Assembly: GCA_016716065.1 (NCBI GenBank)
Contig: JADJXA010000027.1
Span: forward strand, 1 to 64,000
Reading direction: 5' to 3'
From: Candidatus Leptovillus gracilis
GTDB taxonomy: Bacteria > Chloroflexota > Anaerolineae > Promineifilales > Promineifilaceae
DNA: 64,000 nt
Part shown: positions 23,361-31,908 of the stretch, piece by piece
Numbering within the stretch: the stretch's first letter is position 1
How the letters are laid out: every line of letters begins with the position of its first letter
Translations under genes and position numbers: made by a program
Notes under the pieces: model-generated
What the model saw: only the letters and a program-made list of their open reading frames with translations
Told to the model about the DNA's origin: nothing
Database searches by the model: none

Positions 23361-23918
23361 ATGGCTCGACTGAAAACAGGGCAACCGGCCCTCAATGTGA
23401 CCTTAGCAACGCTCGACGGCCGTTCGGTGGCGCTGGCTGATTATTGGGGCAACGGCCGTTCTTGCTTACTCCTCTTCCTCCGTCATCTGGCCTGACTGCC
23501 TTGCCGGGATCATGTGGCGCAGTTTGTGGCACATCAGGCAGAATTTGTGACATTGCAGGCCAATGTTGTGACCATCTCGTTCGGCACGGCGTATTGGTCG
23601 CAGGTCTGGTTGCAGGAAACAGGCTCCCCTTTCCCGTTTTTAATAGATGCGGATCGCGTGGCTTACCATGCCTACGGGCTGGAATCTTCCGTGTTCCGCT
23701 CGTGGAGCCCGGCCAATTTATGGTATTACACAAGGGCTGTCATGCAAAAGCGGGAAACGTTTGGCAAGCGGGGCAACCCGCATCAATTGGGCGGCGATTT
23801 CATCATTGACCCGCAGGGTATTGTGCGGCTGGCGCATCCCAGCCGGGAGCCGACGGATCGGCCGTCGCTGAACGAGGTGTGGCGCGCACTACAACAAATC
23901 AACGCGCAATTGGGTTGA
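23361..23918 (+). CDS. Peroxiredoxin-like protein with in-frame UGA (candidate selenoprotein)
   Basis: Read with UGA as an amino acid, the gene encodes 185 residues of an AhpC/TSA (Prx-like) thioredoxin fold: LATLDGRSVALADYW, LLLFLRHLA-U45-LPC48-RDHVAQF, PFPFLIDADRVAYHAYGL and GGDFIIDPQGIVRLAH. Relatives have CxxC at this site after FLRH, so UGA (23493-23495) replaces the first redox Cys, the hallmark of Sec-containing redox proteins. The frame is identical before and after the UGA. Directly downstream, CTGCCT (23496) can pair with AGGCAG (23536) and ATGTG (23512) with CACAT (23530), leaving a 13-nt apical loop that starts with G, within the known bacterial SECIS geometry. AGGAG precedes the ATG. 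A nonsense mutation or read error (TGC/TGT to TGA) remains possible. Confidence 0.75.
23496..23541 (+). promoter_or_regulatory. Putative bacterial SECIS element
   Basis: The stem-loop starts immediately 3' of the UGA. The outer stem is 6 bp (23496-23501 with 23536-23541), the inner stem 5 bp (23512-23516 with 23530-23534), and the loop at 23517-23529 opens with GC. The apical loop begins 22 nt after the UGA, inside the usual 16-37 nt window. Folding was done by eye only. Confidence 0.5.
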
Positions 23919-24440
23919 TTAAACCTGAGATGAAATGGTCAGCGGCCGTTGTCTGCCCTTGGTACCACATCAACCTGAAGCGCTTTGGCTGGGGCGGATG
24001 GGATGTGCTGAACCTGCTGCCAATCTCTCTGGCGCTGGCTTTTGTGTGCAGCCGTTTGCATTGCAGTCGCCCGGCAAAACGGCCTGACTGCGGCGAAGGT
24101 TTAGGATTTTAAGCGGCAGGTTGGTTGTGGAAGTTGTTGAGGGTGGCGCAAACGGTGGACAGAGAAGGGTCGTTTGGCAAACAAAAGTGGTTGTAGATTT
24201 TAGGGAATGAAGAGATGTTAGGTGGGAACGGCCGTTGGCGTTAGCAAAAGTGGTGGAGGGAGAATCGGCCGTTTTCCATTAAAATATGCAGCAACACTCA
24301 GCGCCGTTATCGGCCAAGTCAGTCAGCTTCGGCGCAGGTTTTAACAATTTTCGCTCAGACACAAAGGCAAGCGACAGGCGGGCAGGCCAGATACTCTGGA
24401 TCACTTACCTTTTGAGAAGCGCCTTTATGTTAAGTAATCA
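23919..24440. other. Spacer without recognisable genes
   Basis: No protein-like frame was found. It contains isolated ACGGCCGT palindromes (for example near 24228) and no clear RNA gene or terminator. Confidence 0.5.
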
Positions 24441-24444
24441 CACA

Positions 24445-24544
24445 ACTTAGGGTTCATATGTTTTTAACCTGGTGAGATTGGACCAATCTCCAAGATTGGT
24501 CCAATCTGGAAACTCCAAAGTTAATTGCAAACGAACCCTTAGTT
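24445..24544. repeat. Fold-back element around GATTGG copy 2
   Basis: Arms AACTTAGGGTTC and GAACCCTTAGTT (11 of 12 match) enclose the 31-bp GATTGG double palindrome at 24476-24506. TCACAC flanks both sides and may be a target duplication. The right arm region TAATTGCAAACGAACCC is shared in inverse orientation with 53449-53469. Confidence 0.6.
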
Positions 24545-24569
24545 ATTCACACAGGTAATGGAGATAGGA

Positions 24570-25124
24570 ATGAAAACCGTTAAGATTCCATCGACTCTTC
24601 ATGAGGTCTTTGGGAAAGAATCCACGCTTGTTGAAATGCTGCTGATTATGTTTTTTAGTGTCGGAGCAACTTGTGTCGTGTTCGCCAGTACCAAGGTTGA
24701 GTGGGAGGCGTTAGCAGCATGGAGGATTATCGTTATCTTAGTCCTGGCATTTGATATTTTTGCAGGGTTCATTGCAAACTTAACGTTTTCCACGAATGCG
24801 TTTTACCAGGCATCCAACAAAGCTCGCATGGCTTTTTTTGCTATCCATATACAGCCATTGATCTTTGTGTTTTTGACCGACAGTTCCCGTTCGCTCGGGA
24901 TTGGCCTCTGGATTTACACAATACTTGCCGCACTATTGGTTAATAAACTCAAAGGTTATCCTGCACAGCGCGTCATTGCGGGGGCTTTGGTTGGACTGGG
25001 TTTGATAGGGTTAGTATTGTTTTCAGATAGAATCACGGTCTGGTTGCTGCTGGTGTTAGCCTTTTATCAATTGAAGGTCATCTATAGCTTTGCCGTCGAT
25101 CATGACGCACCGAGGACTGTATGA
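24570..25124 (+). CDS. Membrane protein of unknown function
   Basis: The 184-residue product has about six hydrophobic segments (for example MLLIMFFSVGATCVVFAS, IIVILVLAFDIFAGFI, IGLWIYTILAALLV) and no catalytic motif that I recognise. The ATG at 24570 is preferred over 24558 because GGAGATAGGA sits just upstream. The stop overlaps the next start (ATGA), linking it to a GNAT acetyltransferase. Base composition is less GC-rich than the operon before it, in line with a transferred accessory region. Confidence 0.7.
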   Translation: MKTVKIPSTLHEVFGKESTLVEMLLIMFFSVGATCVVFASTKVEWEALAAWRIIVILVLAFDIFAGFIANLTFSTNAFYQASNKARMAFFAIHIQPLIFVFLTDSSRSLGIGLWIYTILAALLVNKLKGYPAQRVIAGALVGLGLIGLVLFSDRITVWLLLVLAFYQLKVIYSFAVDHDAPRTV

Positions 25125-25742
25125 GCCAATTTCAGGATGGTGTGCATAGTGTGTCGTTGTCTTTGGATAAAGCGCTTACCGTTCAGGCGATAGATATTCT
25201 CACACCCGCATTTCAGCATGGCCCCTTGATTCAGAACCTGTTTCCGCACGAAACGGCGCTTCGAAGCAGAATGTTTTTCCATTATCTTTTGCGAAAAAAG
25301 TGACTTGCTCGATGAAAAGTTATTTGGCATTTATGTTGATGGTGAACTGCGAGGTGTGGCATGTATTGAAGTCCCACAAGCCAAACATAGCTTTGGAAAA
25401 ACATTGGCCTTCGTGGTTGAATCCATAAAACCGGTCTTCAAAATGTCACTTCGAAGATTCATTCTCCTTAATAACTATATGAAAACAACGCTCTCATCAC
25501 GTCCGGAAGATCCTCATCACTACCTCGTTCTTATCGGGGTTGATCCTGCACTGCAAAAACAGGGTGCGGGGCGCGCTCTTCTGGACCATACTCACCAACT
25601 TGTGAAAAGCAACTCAAATTCAATAGGGATTGGATTGGATACGGAAAACCACCAGAATGTTCCGTTTTATGAACATTTCGGTTATGAACTGACTGGAACG
25701 GAATTGCTTGACCTGCAAACAGGAGACGCGCCACGTTTGTGA
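25121..25742 (+). pseudogene. GNAT acetyltransferase, frameshift in a poly-A run
   Basis: The first 60 codons encode the GNAT N-terminus (SLDKALTVQAIDILTPAF) and stop at 25301. One base earlier or later, the frame continues SDLLDEKLFGIYVDGELRGV, then YLVLIGVDPALQKQGAGRAL (acetyl-CoA binding Q/RxxGxG/A loop) and NVPFYEHFGYEL. The shift maps to an A6 run at about 25294. It could be a sequencing error, a real pseudogene or a slippage site. When whole it would acetylate a small molecule or protein; the substrate is unknown. Confidence 0.75.
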
Positions 25743-25935
25743 CGGGGTGGCTCAAAAAGGTTGGGTGCATCGCAGCCGCGCGCTGATGATGCGAGATCGT
25801 TAGGCAATTCAGCCAGCAAGCAAGGATACATTTTGGCCTACAAATGGCGTTGAGAAATGGACACTAACCAATCACACCTACCGAATTTGACCAGGTAAGA
25901 ATATCCTATAATCCAGATGTTGGAGGAACTCAGTC

Positions 25936-26529
25936 ATGAGAAAAGTTATTGTGCTTGAACATATCTCCCTTGATGGTGTCATACAAGCCCCAGGCGGGCC
26001 AGACGAAGATACCAGCGGCGGCTTCACGTATGGCGGGTGGATAGCGCCATACTCCGACGCGATTCTCGGAACAGCCCTAAGAAAGCAGATGAACATGCCG
26101 TTCGACCTGTTGTTAGGACGCAAAACCTTTGATATTTGGGCGCCGTACTGGCCGCAACATGCAGACATATGGCCTGGCGTCAACACGGCGACCAAGTACG
26201 TCGTCTCGAATACCATGACGTCTAGCGAATGGCAGCCGTCCGTGTTTTTAACCGGAGATATTGCCGAAAAGGTCGCCGAAATTAAACGACAGCATGGGCC
26301 GGATTTGCACGTTTGGGGAAGTGGTCATCTCATTCAGACGCTCATCAAGCATGATTTGGTTGATGTGTTCTGGCTCATGATATATCCGATAACGTTGGGC
26401 GTTGGTAAGCGGTTGTTTGCCGATGGCACGGTCCCGATGGCGTTCAAGGTGACGGAAAGCAAAGTGACCCCCAATGGCGTCATTGTTGTGAATTATGAGC
26501 GTGAAGGCGCAATCACCACCGGAAGTTGA
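25936..26529 (+). CDS. Dihydrofolate reductase/RibD C-terminal family protein
   Basis: The 197-residue protein has the family start RKVIVLEHISLDGVIQAPGG, the LLGRKTFDIWAPYW segment and the GSGHLIQTLIKHDLVDVFWL helix of the YwjB/YyaP-like branch. These NADPH-binding proteins resemble DHFR and RibD reductases, but their substrates are mostly unknown. The gene stands alone between spacers. An AGGAACTCAGTC leader precedes the ATG at 25936. Confidence 0.87.
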   Translation: MRKVIVLEHISLDGVIQAPGGPDEDTSGGFTYGGWIAPYSDAILGTALRKQMNMPFDLLLGRKTFDIWAPYWPQHADIWPGVNTATKYVVSNTMTSSEWQPSVFLTGDIAEKVAEIKRQHGPDLHVWGSGHLIQTLIKHDLVDVFWLMIYPITLGVGKRLFADGTVPMAFKVTESKVTPNGVIVVNYEREGAITTGS

Positions 26530-26824
26530 TGAATATTCGCGCCGTGTCGGACCTCTGAAGGCAGGACCAGGGTGACACATTTCATTTTCACAACGGTCCG
26601 TGCCGATCAGCAGCAAATAGAAGCCGAAAGTCATGCCTCGCTTTCACTTGCAAAGATGAGAGGCGAGAAAGAAATCGCGAGTTTACGTCAAAGTTTACAA
26701 TACAAAATGACGGTACTTTACAGAAACAAGTTGTTGGTTATTTCAACTCAGGCTAATAGTTCAAGGTTCTGGTTTCTGCTAACCAATATCCAGCCGATTT
26801 GCGAGATCGCCCGGAGGAATAACA

Positions 26825-27175
26825 ATGCCTAAACATCGAATTTTCACGACAAAATTTGCCGGGGTATATCCGTTATATATTCAAAAAGCGGAACGCAAGA
26901 ATCGTACGAAAGAAGAAGTTGATCAAATCATCTACTGGTTGACTGGCTATAACCAGGCGGGATTACAGGAGCAAATCGAACAGGAAAATGATTTTGAAAC
27001 CTTTTTTGCCCAAGCACCATCCATTCATCCCAGTAGTTCGCTTATCAAAGGTGTAGTGTGTGGTGTTCGCGTGGAAGAAATAGAAGATCCGCTGATGCAA
27101 AAAATACGCTATTTAGACAAGCTGATTGATGAACTTTCAAAAGGGAAAACGATGGAGAAGATTCTCCGGCAATAG
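26825..27175 (+). CDS. DUF2200 family protein
   Basis: The 116-residue product starts MPKHRIFTTKFAGVYPLYIQ and contains RTKEEVDQIIYWLTGYNQ and VEEIEDPLMQKIRYLDKLID, the full pattern of DUF2200. The function is unknown. GGAGG lies 7 bases before the ATG. It is a small single gene in the accessory region. Confidence 0.9.
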   Translation: MPKHRIFTTKFAGVYPLYIQKAERKNRTKEEVDQIIYWLTGYNQAGLQEQIEQENDFETFFAQAPSIHPSSSLIKGVVCGVRVEEIEDPLMQKIRYLDKLIDELSKGKTMEKILRQ

Positions 27176-27336
27176 GTGGCCAGCCATCAGAAACAGCAGC
27201 TATTGAACGTTGAAAGCAAGTTTGGTGAAATCAAACCCACCTGAACAAGAAAAATCAGTCCGCTGGCAAGTGTTGTGGATAGCAGCAAGTGTGGGATGCG
27301 CTGCTCTACAAAACATCCATCAGCCGGGAGATTAAA

Positions 27337-28404
27337 TTGACAACAACAGAGATAGGCCGCCAACGGTTGGCCCAGCAGCGGCTGGCACACAATCAATTTC
27401 AAACCCCAGAAGAGGTGGTGGCCTGGTTGGGCGCCGTCCAGGCCCAGGATTACCCGGGTACTCTGTGGTCGCTTGGTCTGCGCCTGCAGCCGACCACAGA
27501 GCGCGTCATCGAGCAGGCGTTCGACGAAGGCCGGATTTTACGCACCCATGTCATGCGCCCTACCTGGCATTTTGTCACGCCCGCCGACATCCGTTGGCTC
27601 CTGGCGCTTACGGCCCCGCGCGTCAACGCTGTCAACGGTTACCGGGTGCGCCAGCTTGAACTGGACGATGACCAGTTCAGCCGCAGCCAGGCCGTCATCG
27701 TCAAAACTTTGCAGGGCGGCCGCACACGTACCAGGGCTGAACTGGGCGCTGTGCTGACAGAAGCTGGTATCGGCGTACAAGGTCAGCGGCTGGCTTACAT
27801 CATGATGCGGGCAGAATTGGATGCAGTGGTATGCAGTGGTCCCAGGCGGAATAAACAATTCACCTATGCCCTGCTGGATGAACGCGCCCCCCAGTCCCGC
27901 AGCTTGCCGCGGGATGAAGCGTTGGCTGAACTGACCCGGCGCTACTTCACCGGTCATGGACCGGCGGCCGTGTCAGATTTTGTGTGGTGGTCGGGCTTAA
28001 CAACGGCCGACGCCCGGGCCGGTCTGTCTGCGGTCGCAGCGGACCTGGTCCACATGGTAGTCGGCGGCGAGACCTATTACTTCTCGCCGACTATGCCGCC
28101 TGCCTTTCCTTCTGAGACGGCTTTCCTGCTGCCCATGTTTGACGAATTCTGGCTGGGCTACACGTCTGCCGACCGCACCCGCCGAGGCGGCCCGGAAAAG
28201 GTGCAGAATGCCATGACCCGGCCTTCTGTGGTGATCAACGGTCAAAATGCAGGCAGTTGGCAGCGCACATTTAAGCAGAAAACGGCCGTTATCGAATTCA
28301 CTGCATCCATCCCCCTTACCCCTGCCCAAGAAACGGCCGTGGCCGCCGCCGCTCAGCGTTATGGCGCGTTTGTCGGTTTGCCTGTTATGCTCATCAATAT
28401 GTAA
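27337..28404 (+). CDS. AlkZ/YcaQ-like winged-helix DNA-binding protein (HTH_42)
   Basis: The 355-residue protein has the family motif AVQAQDYPG (the QxQ/QxD loop implicated in catalysis in AlkZ glycosylases), THVMRPTWHFV, the middle wing region and the C-terminal FDEFWLGYTSADR. Relatives excise bulky alkylated or cross-linked bases. The TTG at 27337 has GGGAG 6 bases upstream, while the longer open frame from 27289 lacks a ribosome site. AACGGCCGTT sites fall twice in its 3' part as KTAVI and ETAVA. Confidence 0.83.
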   Translation: MTTTEIGRQRLAQQRLAHNQFQTPEEVVAWLGAVQAQDYPGTLWSLGLRLQPTTERVIEQAFDEGRILRTHVMRPTWHFVTPADIRWLLALTAPRVNAVNGYRVRQLELDDDQFSRSQAVIVKTLQGGRTRTRAELGAVLTEAGIGVQGQRLAYIMMRAELDAVVCSGPRRNKQFTYALLDERAPQSRSLPRDEALAELTRRYFTGHGPAAVSDFVWWSGLTTADARAGLSAVAADLVHMVVGGETYYFSPTMPPAFPSETAFLLPMFDEFWLGYTSADRTRRGGPEKVQNAMTRPSVVINGQNAGSWQRTFKQKTAVIEFTASIPLTPAQETAVAAAAQRYGAFVGLPVMLINM

Positions 28405-28495
28405 GGGTTCAGGCTGCGCCAACCTTTGGGGATATGTTTATGACACTGCATTGAGTCAAAAAATAATCTGACTTTTGGTGTTTCTGAGGTAACGG

Positions 28496-28619
28496 CTGAT
28501 TGACTGACAAATCTCAGATTTTCACCGCGGAGAGCGCGGAGGACGCCGAGATTTTCTCTGGTACAGCCTCCGCGCTCTCTGCGTTCTCCGCGGTTAGATA
28601 AGTTTTGTCAGTCAATCAG
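28496..28619. mobile_element. 124-bp MITE, copy 1
   Basis: The perfect 16-bp terminal inverted repeats are CTGATTGACTGACAAA and its complement. The element is flanked by a perfect 10-bp direct repeat GAGGTAACGG (28486-28495, 28620-28629), a target duplication. Inside, two opposed Cys/Gly-rich runs (CCGCGGAG...CTCCGCGG) make it a near-complete fold-back. A second copy at 46715-46838 is the reverse complement with only about two differences. Confidence 0.92.
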
Positions 28620-28629
28620 GAGGTAACGG

Positions 28630-28790
28630 TTTATCCGCCATACTGTTGGGATAAGGCATCTTCGGAATAATAAAGAAGCCTTCAATGCGAAAATGCCTTA
28701 AGCGGATTCCGATGGTAGCGACTCTTGCAACCAGGCCCAATCATCTAATTTTCAGATTTTGATTTTAAAGTCTCTACCTCTTGCCCATCG
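28630..28790. other. Spacer after MITE copy 1
   Basis: No gene or clear signal seen. Confidence 0.4.
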
Positions 28791-29093
28791 TTACCAGCCA
28801 ACGCCAGTGTCATGCCAGGTGAATGAACACGGTGGCAGCAGTGCCGACGCCCAGCCAATGCGCCAGTGGGTCACGCGGCTGAATAGTTGGGCCAAACCGG
28901 CGTGGTCGGTGGACACGGCCGTAGCACCCACCGCCGCCGACAGCGGCCCATACGCGCTCAGCAAATGCAGCCAGGGCGGGACGCCGCTGATGATTCCCTG
29001 CCCTTGCTGCGCCAGCGGCGCGGCAACCAGCCAACTCCAGGTAAACGCCAATAAAAAGTAGCCGCCCAACAGGCGAGAAGTGTTGGCCGCCAT
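28791..29093 (-). pseudogene. CPBP intramembrane protease, N-terminal fragment
   Basis: The about 100 residues include LLGGYFLLAFTWSWLVAAPL, WLHLLSAYGPLSAAVGATAV and THWRIGWASALL, typical of the start of CPBP (CAAX/ABI) membrane proteins. The catalytic EExxxR, FxxxH and HxxxN motifs that follow in the family are missing. A related but different CPBP remnant lies at 31234-31847. The piece downstream of PadR suggests a lost PadR-controlled membrane gene. Confidence 0.55.
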
Positions 29094-29234
29094 AAATAGT
29101 CGTCTCCGGGTTAAACTCTTGCCAGCCCAGCCGCCAATGCTTCTGCACAATCGGGGCCGGTACCAGTCGGCTGCTTTCGCGGCCCGTATGACGCCGCTAA
29201 TGTATGCAGCAGCGCCATCAGCCGCCGGCGCCAT

Positions 29235-29801
29235 TTATGCTTGTGGTTTAGCTTTATCTGCCTCCGGCAGGTTGGTAATAACGGCCGTACATTGATCCAG
29301 CCAATCCAGATACGTTCGCTCAATCGCCATGCCCAACTCCAGCGTCAGCCGCCACAGCGTGCGCATCCGATCAATCTGCGGGTCTTCCAGCGGCGGCATG
29401 GGGATCTGCGCGAATTCGGCCAGCCGCGCCGCGTGCCCCGCCCGCTGCCCGGCCACCAGTTCCAGCAAGGTCTGGTTGGTCAGCGTCCAGCCGAAGAACA
29501 ACTGCACCAGAAACGCTTCCCGATTCACTGGCAGCGGCTGTGCCATGCGCAGCCAGCGGTCCAGCTCCGTTCGCCCGTCCGTGGTCAGATGGTACACCTT
29601 GCGGTTGGGACGGCCGTCTTGCACTTCCAGATCATAAGTCAGCCAGCCGTCCTCCTCCATTTTGCTAAGGCTGCGGTAAATTTGCGACTGGTCGGCCTGC
29701 CAGAAATGGGTTACCGATTCGTCAAACGCTTGCGTTTTCAGGTCATAGCCCGTCATCGGCATAACGGACAAAAGACCCAGGATGGCGTGGTGTAACGACA
29801 T
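29235..29801 (-). CDS. PadR-family transcriptional regulator
   Basis: The 188-residue protein has the PadR winged helix (LHHAILGLLSVMPMTGYDLK, FWQADQSQIYRSLSKMEEDG, GRPNRKVYHLTTDGR) and a C-terminal helical dimerisation domain (Vir_act_alpha_C type). Ligand unknown. It is divergent from the PNPOx-like gene at 29916 and shares a 114-bp promoter region. A dyad there overlaps a strong promoter, which fits repression of the neighbour and itself. Confidence 0.9.
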   Translation of the reverse strand: MSLHHAILGLLSVMPMTGYDLKTQAFDESVTHFWQADQSQIYRSLSKMEEDGWLTYDLEVQDGRPNRKVYHLTTDGRTELDRWLRMAQPLPVNREAFLVQLFFGWTLTNQTLLELVAGQRAGHAARLAEFAQIPMPPLEDPQIDRMRTLWRLTLELGMAIERTYLDWLDQCTAVITNLPEADKAKPQA

Positions 29802-29832
29802 AGTTTTCTCCGCTGATCATCAAATTTGCACC

Positions 29833-29861
29833 TTGACAAGTATACATGATAAGTTTAATAT
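29833..29861 (+). promoter_or_regulatory. Sigma-70-type promoter of the PNPOx-like gene
   Basis: TTGACA (29833-29838) and TAATAT (29856-29861) are separated by 17 bp and point to the gene starting at 29916. Confidence 0.6.
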
Positions 29862-29876
29862 ATGCAATATCATATA
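29859..29876. promoter_or_regulatory. Candidate PadR operator
   Basis: TATATG and CATATA form a dyad with a 6-bp spacer that overlaps the -10 box at 29856-29861. Position between two divergent genes suits control by the adjacent PadR protein. Confidence 0.45.
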
Positions 29877-29915
29877 TAAACGTTATCCTGTATGGATAGT
29901 AAGGAGCAATTTTGC

Positions 29916-30398
29916 ATGGCTTTGCAACTTAGCAGTACACAGGTATGGCAGGCAATAGAGAAAGAGTTGTTTGCTGTCGTTGGCATGGTCACGGCGCGGC
30001 AGGAGGCGCGCACGGCAGGCGTCGTCTACGTGACGCAGGCGGGCAAGTTGTACGTCGGCACGGGGAAGGATACCTGGAAGGCGCGGCACATCGGGGCCAA
30101 TCCTCACGTCTCCATCACCATTCCCATCGCCAAACGGATTCCTTTCATGCCCTGGGTAAAAATACCGGCGGCGACGATCACCTTTTCCGGCGTGGCCCGC
30201 GTGCTGCCCGCCGCCGATGCGCCCCCCGACCTGCTGCACGCCATTTTTCGCGGCATGGCTGACGATGCGGCGCAGGTGGCCGAGTCTTGTCTGATTGAGG
30301 TGACGCCGCAAGGGGAGTTTCTCACTTATGGCGTGGGGGTATCGCTAATGCAGATGCGCGACCCGGCGCAGGCGCGTGGCCGGGCGGCAGTGGCCTGA
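29916..30398 (+). CDS. Pyridoxamine 5'-phosphate oxidase-fold protein
   Basis: The 160-residue product has a split-barrel flavin-binding fold: ELFAVVGMVTARQEARTAGVV, KLYVGTGKDTWKARHIGAN, HVSITIPI and GVARVLPAAD. Such proteins bind FMN or F420 and reduce small molecules; the exact substrate is unknown. AAGGAG lies 10 bases before the ATG at 29916, so the longer form from 29892 is rejected. It is transcribed divergently from PadR and is followed after 22 bp by an alpha/beta hydrolase gene. Confidence 0.8.
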   Translation: MALQLSSTQVWQAIEKELFAVVGMVTARQEARTAGVVYVTQAGKLYVGTGKDTWKARHIGANPHVSITIPIAKRIPFMPWVKIPAATITFSGVARVLPAADAPPDLLHAIFRGMADDAAQVAESCLIEVTPQGEFLTYGVGVSLMQMRDPAQARGRAAVA

Positions 30399-30420
30399 TC
30401 GTAAGGAAAAAGACGAAGCA

Positions 30421-31161
30421 ATGTCAGAAATGATTTTCTTCCGCGAGTTAGGTGCTGGCCCACCGCTGTTACTGATTCATGGCCTGCTGGTAAACGGCGC
30501 CATGTTTGACCCGATTTTGCCGCTGCTCACGTCTCACTACCGCGTCATGCTGCCTGATTTATGCGGACATGGGCAAAGCGGCCGTTTGCCACCGCCGTAC
30601 ACTGTGCAGCGTCATGTGGCCGATCTGGTCGTTTTGCTGGATAGATTGGGCGTGGAACAGGCGGCGGTGTTGGGTTATTCACAGGGCGGGACGGTAGCGC
30701 AGCAGCTGGCTCACTGCCATCCCGACCGTGTGAACCGACTCATTCTCGTCTGCACCTACGCCTATAATTTGCTGACCTGGCGCGAACGGCTGGAAGGGTG
30801 GCTGATGCCCTGGTTGGTGCGCCTGCTCGGTTTGCGGCGGCTGGCCGGAGTAATGGCCGGTCAGGCGCGCGAGCTGACGTCACAACAAGCGGCGGAGTTA
30901 CAGGAGATGATCGCCGCAAATGAGAAACGGCCGTCGCTGGCGGCAATCAAAGCTTTACAGGTTTTTGACAGCCGTCCCTGGCTGCACGAAATTAGCGTAC
31001 CTACGTTGGTCATCGCTGGGGAGCAGGACAACGCTGTCCCTTTACACCACGCCCGTATGCTTTCACAGGCGATTCCAAACGCGGCGCTGCGCACTGTACC
31101 AGCCGGACACACCTTAATCTGGACCCACCCTGAACAGCTTGTGGCGCTGATTTTGGCGTGA
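30421..31161 (+). CDS. Alpha/beta hydrolase
   Basis: The 246-residue hydrolase has the oxyanion region LIHGLLVNGAMFD, the nucleophile elbow GYSQGG (Ser87), the Asp in AGEQDNAVP and the catalytic His in PAGHTLIWTHP. The fold and size match esterases and lactonases of the MhpC/BioH type. The ATG at 30421 follows a GGAAAAAGACGAAGC leader. Its position after the PNPOx-like gene suggests co-transcription. Substrate unknown. Confidence 0.88.
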   Translation: MSEMIFFRELGAGPPLLLIHGLLVNGAMFDPILPLLTSHYRVMLPDLCGHGQSGRLPPPYTVQRHVADLVVLLDRLGVEQAAVLGYSQGGTVAQQLAHCHPDRVNRLILVCTYAYNLLTWRERLEGWLMPWLVRLLGLRRLAGVMAGQARELTSQQAAELQEMIAANEKRPSLAAIKALQVFDSRPWLHEISVPTLVIAGEQDNAVPLHHARMLSQAIPNAALRTVPAGHTLIWTHPEQLVALILA

Positions 31162-31233
31162 ATAAAGGCTCGCGCAGTTTGCACCGTCCTATGTGGGCGG
31201 CACCGTGCGGGCCGCAACCAAGGAGTACAAGTG

Positions 31234-31847
31234 ATGACATCTCGTAACCAACTATCGCCAACGGCCGTTATCCCCTTAACCGGCAGTTCTCTCTGGCCGT
31301 TCCTGCTCATCACCTTTGGCGTCTCCTGGGTCTGCTGCTCGTTTTAGGCGGCTTTGGTTCGGCCATCGCTGGCGTCTGGCTCATCCAGCGACGTGGCGAT
31401 CCGGCGCTGATCGGGGCGTATTGGCAGCGGGTGTTTGATTGGCGGCGCATCGGCTGGCGCTGGTATGGGCTGATTTTTCGGCTATATCCAACGGCCGTTT
31501 TACTTGCTTTCCTCATCAACGGCCGTCCGCCTGATTTTTCCCCGCTGCAAGCGCTGCTGCGCGAGCCGGCTTATCTGGCGGCTACCCTGATCTTCGTCTT
31601 CATCTTTGGTCCATTCTCGGAAGAGTTGGGCTGGCGCGGCTGCGTTCTGGATTGGCTACAAGCGCGATACAGCGCCTTCATAGCCAGCACAATCCTGGGT
31701 GTTATCTGGTGGGCGTGGCATTTGCCCCTGCTGCTGGCGCCCGGCTCTTTCTTGCAGTTGAGCGGCGGCGATCCCGTTTTTCTGGCCGGTTATCTGGGCA
31801 CAGTATCCCCAGGTTGTTGCGTCGTGAAAACAGATATGAGCGAGTGA
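31234..31847 (+). pseudogene. CPBP intramembrane protease, frameshifted and truncated
   Basis: The start (ATG 31234 after AAGGAG) encodes SLWPFLLITFGVSWVC and stops; another frame continues GGFGSAIAGVWLIQRRGD, then PFSEELGWRGCVLDWLQARY (EExxxR catalytic motif) and WWAWHLPLLLAPG. The final membrane segments and the HxxxN motif are missing, since sequence after 31805 is unrelated. These proteases act within the membrane and, in bacteria, are linked to bacteriocin processing or self-protection. Confidence 0.75.
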
Positions 31848-31908
31848 CATCTGCTTAATGCAGGATAAATTCGCCGATCCGCGCCGCCAGTTCTTGTCGG
31901 GCACATTT

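Noticed and set aside
23493..23495. TGA in the peroxiredoxin-like gene as a plain nonsense mutation
   Set aside because: Not excluded, but its exact placement at the redox Cys codon, the preserved downstream frame and the adjacent stem-loop make selenocysteine the better working reading.
23879..24112. 77-codon frame after the peroxiredoxin-like gene
   Set aside because: It overlaps the 3' end of that gene and has no protein-like pattern.
25799..25805. GTTAGGC core resembling an attC R' box after the GNAT gene
   Set aside because: No matching R'' box at the expected distance and only a 5-bp inner stem (TCGCA/TGCGA); chance is more likely.
26572..26832. 86-codon frame between the DHFR-like and DUF2200 genes
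   Set aside because: No recognised family, no ribosome site at its start, and irregular composition; the sequence may be an old gene remnant but cannot be supported.
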